The notes beneath the pieces are model-generated. The model saw only the letters and a list, made by a program, of their open reading frames with translations, did not search any database and had not been told where the DNA came from. Positions 61,041 to 64,000 of a stretch of DNA of 64,000 nucleotides are shown piece after piece. The stretch spans positions 186,001 to 250,000 of the forward strand of contig NZ_WLZY01000006.1 of the NCBI RefSeq assembly GCF_010122465.1, read 5' to 3'. Numbering within the stretch: position 1 is the stretch's first letter; each line of letters opens with the position of its first letter. Position numbers and translations under genes: made by a program. This DNA is from Phytoactinopolyspora mesophila. GTDB lineage: Bacteria; Actinomycetota; Actinomycetes; Jiangellales; Jiangellaceae.

Positions 61041-64000
61041 TGACCACGGATCCGGCCGCGCCGGTACGACTGGTTACGCTGGGATTCGAGTCGCACGGCG
61101 CACTGGCTTTGCGGCAGGGCGTAGATCTCTACGCCGGCGGCGCCGGGCCGGAGCTCCACTGGACGCGGTTCGACCGGACCGTCCTGGCCAGTCCGGACCG
61201 CCTGGCGGAGGCGTTGCGCGACGCCGATGCGTTACTGGTGCACGCGGTGCATGACGTCCCGGATGCGGAGGCACTGGCCGGCGTCGTAGCGGCCGCACCG
61301 GAGCTCGCCGTCGTGCCGGTCCAGCCCAACGCCGTCGAGGTGATGGCGGCGACCAGGCTGGGCGGCTTCGGCACCGATCCGGCGCGGACGCGTACCGAAC
61401 TGGCGGCGGCCGCGGGCGCCGCCGCCAGGGCGGGCCGGCATGTCCCGCCTGAGCTGGACCAGGTCCTGCGTGTCCTGCCGGGCATCGGCCGTGAGCTGCC
61501 GCCCGAGGCGACAAGCCTGACCGCGCTGGCCAAGATCACCGAGGCGTTCCGGCACCTGTGCGCCGCGAACGTGGCTCTCGCGCTGGAGGTGCTCGTCGCC
61601 CGGCTCCGGCCAGGAGCGCTGCCCGAACCGGGCTGGCCGCGGCCGCTGCCCGTGGGCGGGTTCTGGCATCCGGAGCTGGACATCGCCGAGCGGTGGGACG
61701 AGTTCGAACCGAGGCTGCGGGGTCATTGGGCCGGGCGCGGCGCTGAACCGGTCGGGCGCGTCGTCCTGGTGACCATGCCCAGTCAGGTGCTCTCCGGCAA
61801 CGCGGCGCATGTCGATGCCCTCGTCACGGCGCTAGAGGCCCGCAGGATCGAGGTGATCGGCTGGCTCGGCAACCTCGAGGCACTCGGCGAGGCGTCGACC
61901 GTCACCGACGTGCCTGGGATCGACCTGTGGATCAATGCGAGCGGGTTCACCCTCACCGGCTCGCACGGCCAGCCGAACGTCGAGTTCGACATCGAGCTTC
62001 TGTGGTCTCGCAACACACCGCAGCTGGCGCCGGTGCCGCTGTTCCGGCAGAGCCTGCCCGAGTGGCAGGGCAGCCGGGTCGGGTTGACCCCGGCCCAGGT
62101 GGCCATGCAGCTCGCGGTTCCGGAGCTGGAAGGTGGCGCTGTCCCGCTGATCCTCGGCGGCCGGGATGAGCAGAGCGACGCGATGGTCCCGTTGGCCGCG
62201 CACGTCGACCGGCTGGCGGGAACAGTGGCGCGGACGGTCGCGCTGCGCCGCAAGGCCAACGCGGACAAGCGGGTGGCCATCGTGATCTTCGGCTACCACG
62301 CGGCGCACGGCGTGGTCGGGACGGCGTCGCACCTGGACGTGTTCGCCTCGTTGCACCGGGTGCTGCTGCGCCTCGCCGCCGCCGGCTACTCGGTGGACGT
62401 CCCGGAGACGCCGGAGGCGCTGCTCGACCTCGTCGTCACCGACGACGGTGGGGGCCGTCGCACCGAGACGAACGTCGCCGCCCGCTATCACGCCGCCGAC
62501 TACCTCCACGCGATGCGCCGGCATGCCGAGCGGGCCACACCCATGTGGGGCCGCCCTCCCGGAGACATCGACACCGACGGTGTTCACCTCGACATCGGCG
62601 GTGTCGTGCTCGGCAACGTCTTCGTCGGGGTGCAGCCGTCATTCGGGTACGACGACGACCCGGTTTCGCTGTTGTTCGCCGACCCGCCGGACTCAGCCAC
62701 CCCGAGCCACAGCTTCATCGCCTTCTACACCTGGCTCCACCAGGAGTTCGGCGCCGACGCGCTCCTTCATTTCGGCACCCACGGCGCGCTGGAGTTCATG
62801 CCGGGCAAACAGGCCGGGCTGGCCCCGGTCGACTGGGCGAACCTGCTGGTCCACGACCTCCCGCATTTCTACCTCTACTGCATGAACAACCCGTCCGAGG
62901 GGACCATCGCCAAGCGTCGCTCGCAGGCGACTCTGGCCAGCTACCTCACCCCGCCCCTCGACCGGGCCGGAACCTACGGCGTGCTGGCCTCGGTGAGCGA
63001 AGGGGTGCGCGACGCGCTGGGCCACGAAGAGCCGGGGCGCCGGGCGGCTGCCGCGCGAGACCTGGTCGAGCTGGCCGGCTCGGCCAACCTGGACGCTGAC
63101 CCGGCACTGGCCGAGACCGACCCCGACGCCTATCTGCGCCGGTTGCAATCCAGCGTGGACGAGGTAGAACAGGCATTGATCCCCATCGGCATGCACATCG
63201 TCGACCGCGGAATCGAGCCGGAGGAGGCCCTGGTCATTCTCCGGGCCGCCTGCGACTACGAGCGGCCCGACGCCGCGCTGCCGGCGCTCACCATCGAGTT
63301 CGAGCAAGAGCTGACCGGCGGCACACCGGTCACCAAGCTCCCGCCGGACGACGATGGCCGGATCCAGGTGGAGAACCGGCTCGCCGAGCTCGTCGACGCG
63401 GTGGTGGACGGGAAGCCGGCCGAGGACGACGGATCGCTGCCCGCCCGCTGGCACGGCTTCCTGACCGATCTGCGCGACCGGCTGAGCGGCAACGACGAAG
63501 CAGGGGCGTTGCTGCGTGCCCTGGACGGCGGATATCTGCGGCCCGGACCCGGCGGTGACCCGGCCCGGCAGCTTGCCGCGCTGCCCACCGGACGCAACAC
63601 GCACGCTCTGGACCCGCAACGGGTGCCGACGCCGCTGGCGATCAGCCGGGGTCAGGCCGGTGCCGAAGCGCTGCTGGAGTCCGCCCGGGAAGCTGACGGG
63701 CAGTACCCGGAGACGGTCGCGATCGTGTTGTGGGGAATCGACAACATCAAGAGCGGCGGCGAAGCGTGTGCCCAGGTGTTCGCGCTGCTGGGCGTCGAGC
63801 CGGTCGCCGACACGCTGGGCCGGGTCAGCCGGTTCCGGGTGATCCCGCTGGAAGAGCTGGGGCGGCCCCGGATCGACGTCGTCTGCACCGGCTCCGGGGT
63901 CTTCCGGGACGTGCTGCCAACGACTATCGAGCTGCTCGATCGCGCCGTACGAGCCGTCGCGGTGCTCGACGAACCCGCTGAGCAGAACTACGTGCGCGCG
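61040..64000 (+). CDS. Metal chelatase large subunit (BchH/ChlH/CobN family), 3' end outside window
   Basis: 987 codons are visible from the ATG at 61040 (TGATG with the upstream stop) and the frame is open to the window edge. It begins with a DUF3479-like domain, followed by FGYHAAHGVVGTASHLDVFASLH and FGTHGALEFMPGKQAGL. LPTGRNTHALDPQRVPTPLA and LWGIDNIKSGGEACAQVFALLGVEPVADTLGRVSR match magnesium-chelatase H. LEELGRPRIDVVCTGSGVFRDVLP and the final EQNYVRA continue the ChlH pattern better than CobN. It inserts a metal into a tetrapyrrole together with I/D-type subunits, which are not seen here. Confidence 0.9.
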   Translation, partial: MTTDPAAPVRLVTLGFESHGALALRQGVDLYAGGAGPELHWTRFDRTVLASPDRLAEALRDADALLVHAVHDVPDAEALAGVVAAAPELAVVPVQPNAVEVMAATRLGGFGTDPARTRTELAAAAGAAARAGRHVPPELDQVLRVLPGIGRELPPEATSLTALAKITEAFRHLCAANVALALEVLVARLRPGALPEPGWPRPLPVGGFWHPELDIAERWDEFEPRLRGHWAGRGAEPVGRVVLVTMPSQVLSGNAAHVDALVTALEARRIEVIGWLGNLEALGEASTVTDVPGIDLWINASGFTLTGSHGQPNVEFDIELLWSRNTPQLAPVPLFRQSLPEWQGSRVGLTPAQVAMQLAVPELEGGAVPLILGGRDEQSDAMVPLAAHVDRLAGTVARTVALRRKANADKRVAIVIFGYHAAHGVVGTASHLDVFASLHRVLLRLAAAGYSVDVPETPEALLDLVVTDDGGGRRTETNVAARYHAADYLHAMRRHAERATPMWGRPPGDIDTDGVHLDIGGVVLGNVFVGVQPSFGYDDDPVSLLFADPPDSATPSHSFIAFYTWLHQEFGADALLHFGTHGALEFMPGKQAGLAPVDWANLLVHDLPHFYLYCMNNPSEGTIAKRRSQATLASYLTPPLDRAGTYGVLASVSEGVRDALGHEEPGRRAAAARDLVELAGSANLDADPALAETDPDAYLRRLQSSVDEVEQALIPIGMHIVDRGIEPEEALVILRAACDYERPDAALPALTIEFEQELTGGTPVTKLPPDDDGRIQVENRLAELVDAVVDGKPAEDDGSLPARWHGFLTDLRDRLSGNDEAGALLRALDGGYLRPGPGGDPARQLAALPTGRNTHALDPQRVPTPLAISRGQAGAEALLESAREADGQYPETVAIVLWGIDNIKSGGEACAQVFALLGVEPVADTLGRVSRFRVIPLEELGRPRIDVVCTGSGVFRDVLPTTIELLDRAVRAVAVLDEPAEQNYVRA

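Noticed and set aside
61040-64000. Naming the last gene simply cobN
   Set aside because: The visible motifs around LPTGRNTHALDPQ and LWGIDNIK resemble ChlH/BchH more than CobN, so only the family is named.

Overview
The window is chromosomal DNA from a high-G+C Gram-positive actinobacterium. The evidence is GTG starts, pervasive ATGA/GTGA start-stop overlaps, an actinobacterial LexA box (TCGAAC-N4-GTTCGA), actinobacterial DnaA boxes (TTGTCCACA), a group II truncated hemoglobin, a DUF3618 protein, an ECF42-type sigma factor and an ImuA/ImuB pair. A Jiangella-like or Streptomyces-like soil saprophyte fits, but the genus is inference. I see no phage, insertion sequence or CRISPR array. Four tRNA genes (Leu-UAG, Lys-CUU, His-GUG, Arg-UCU), all on the minus strand, are scattered through the first 23 kb.

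Layout. 1-5.6 kb: two methyltransferases, a membrane/lipoprotein fusion, a Bcp peroxiredoxin, a DUF3618 protein, a GroES-like protein and a low-complexity membrane protein. 5.7-10.3 kb: a TetR regulator whose operator covers its own start codon, two translationally coupled bacterial-PH (YdbS/YdbT-like) membrane proteins, and an acyl-CoA ligase. 10.3-10.8 kb: an orphan ACT-domain (IlvM-like) gene behind a leader peptide ending in three Ile codons and an attenuator. 11-13 kb: a DUF3467 protein and an AAA ATPase. 12.7-15.5 kb: a MarR regulator divergent from a YceI / ring-cleaving dioxygenase / MhqD-like hydrolase set. 15.6-24.2 kb: oligoribonuclease, several membrane proteins, a secreted DUF5005-like protein, an ECF42 sigma factor with a YCII protein, a DUF234-type ATPase, a YbaK deacylase and a PEBP-like protein. 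24.2-30.9 kb: a pair of YfjP/dynamin-like GTPases, an SSB behind two DnaA boxes, EttA, and a double-hotdog thioesterase with a partner gene. 31-34.3 kb: GH13 alpha-glucosidase, DinB, hemoglobin O, OsmC.

34.3-50.6 kb is the main catabolic island. A LacI regulator and a coupled minus-strand operon encode a GH38 alpha-mannosidase, an ABC sugar importer (binding lipoprotein and two permeases, no ATPase), a GH5-type probable beta-mannosidase and a GH3 beta-glycosidase. A prolyl oligopeptidase and an MscS channel follow. Divergent from LacI is a Tat-exported GH85 endo-beta-N-acetylglucosaminidase. Together these can release high-mannose N-glycans outside the cell, import them and trim them to monosaccharides.

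50.6-57.1 kb holds two GNAT proteins (one apparently truncated), a MalY/PatB-type lyase, an ImuA-ImuB mutasome pair under a perfect SOS box, a RibD/DHFR-like protein and a methyltransferase. 57.1-64 kb is an operon of FecCD permease, ATPase, a lipoprotein with two tandem substrate-binding domains, and a BchH/ChlH/CobN-family metal-chelatase large subunit that runs off the window end. Its promoter carries a Zur/Fur-like palindrome. This metal-transport plus chelatase operon is the best candidate here for an under-described system; the Ile-leader-controlled orphan ACT gene is the second.
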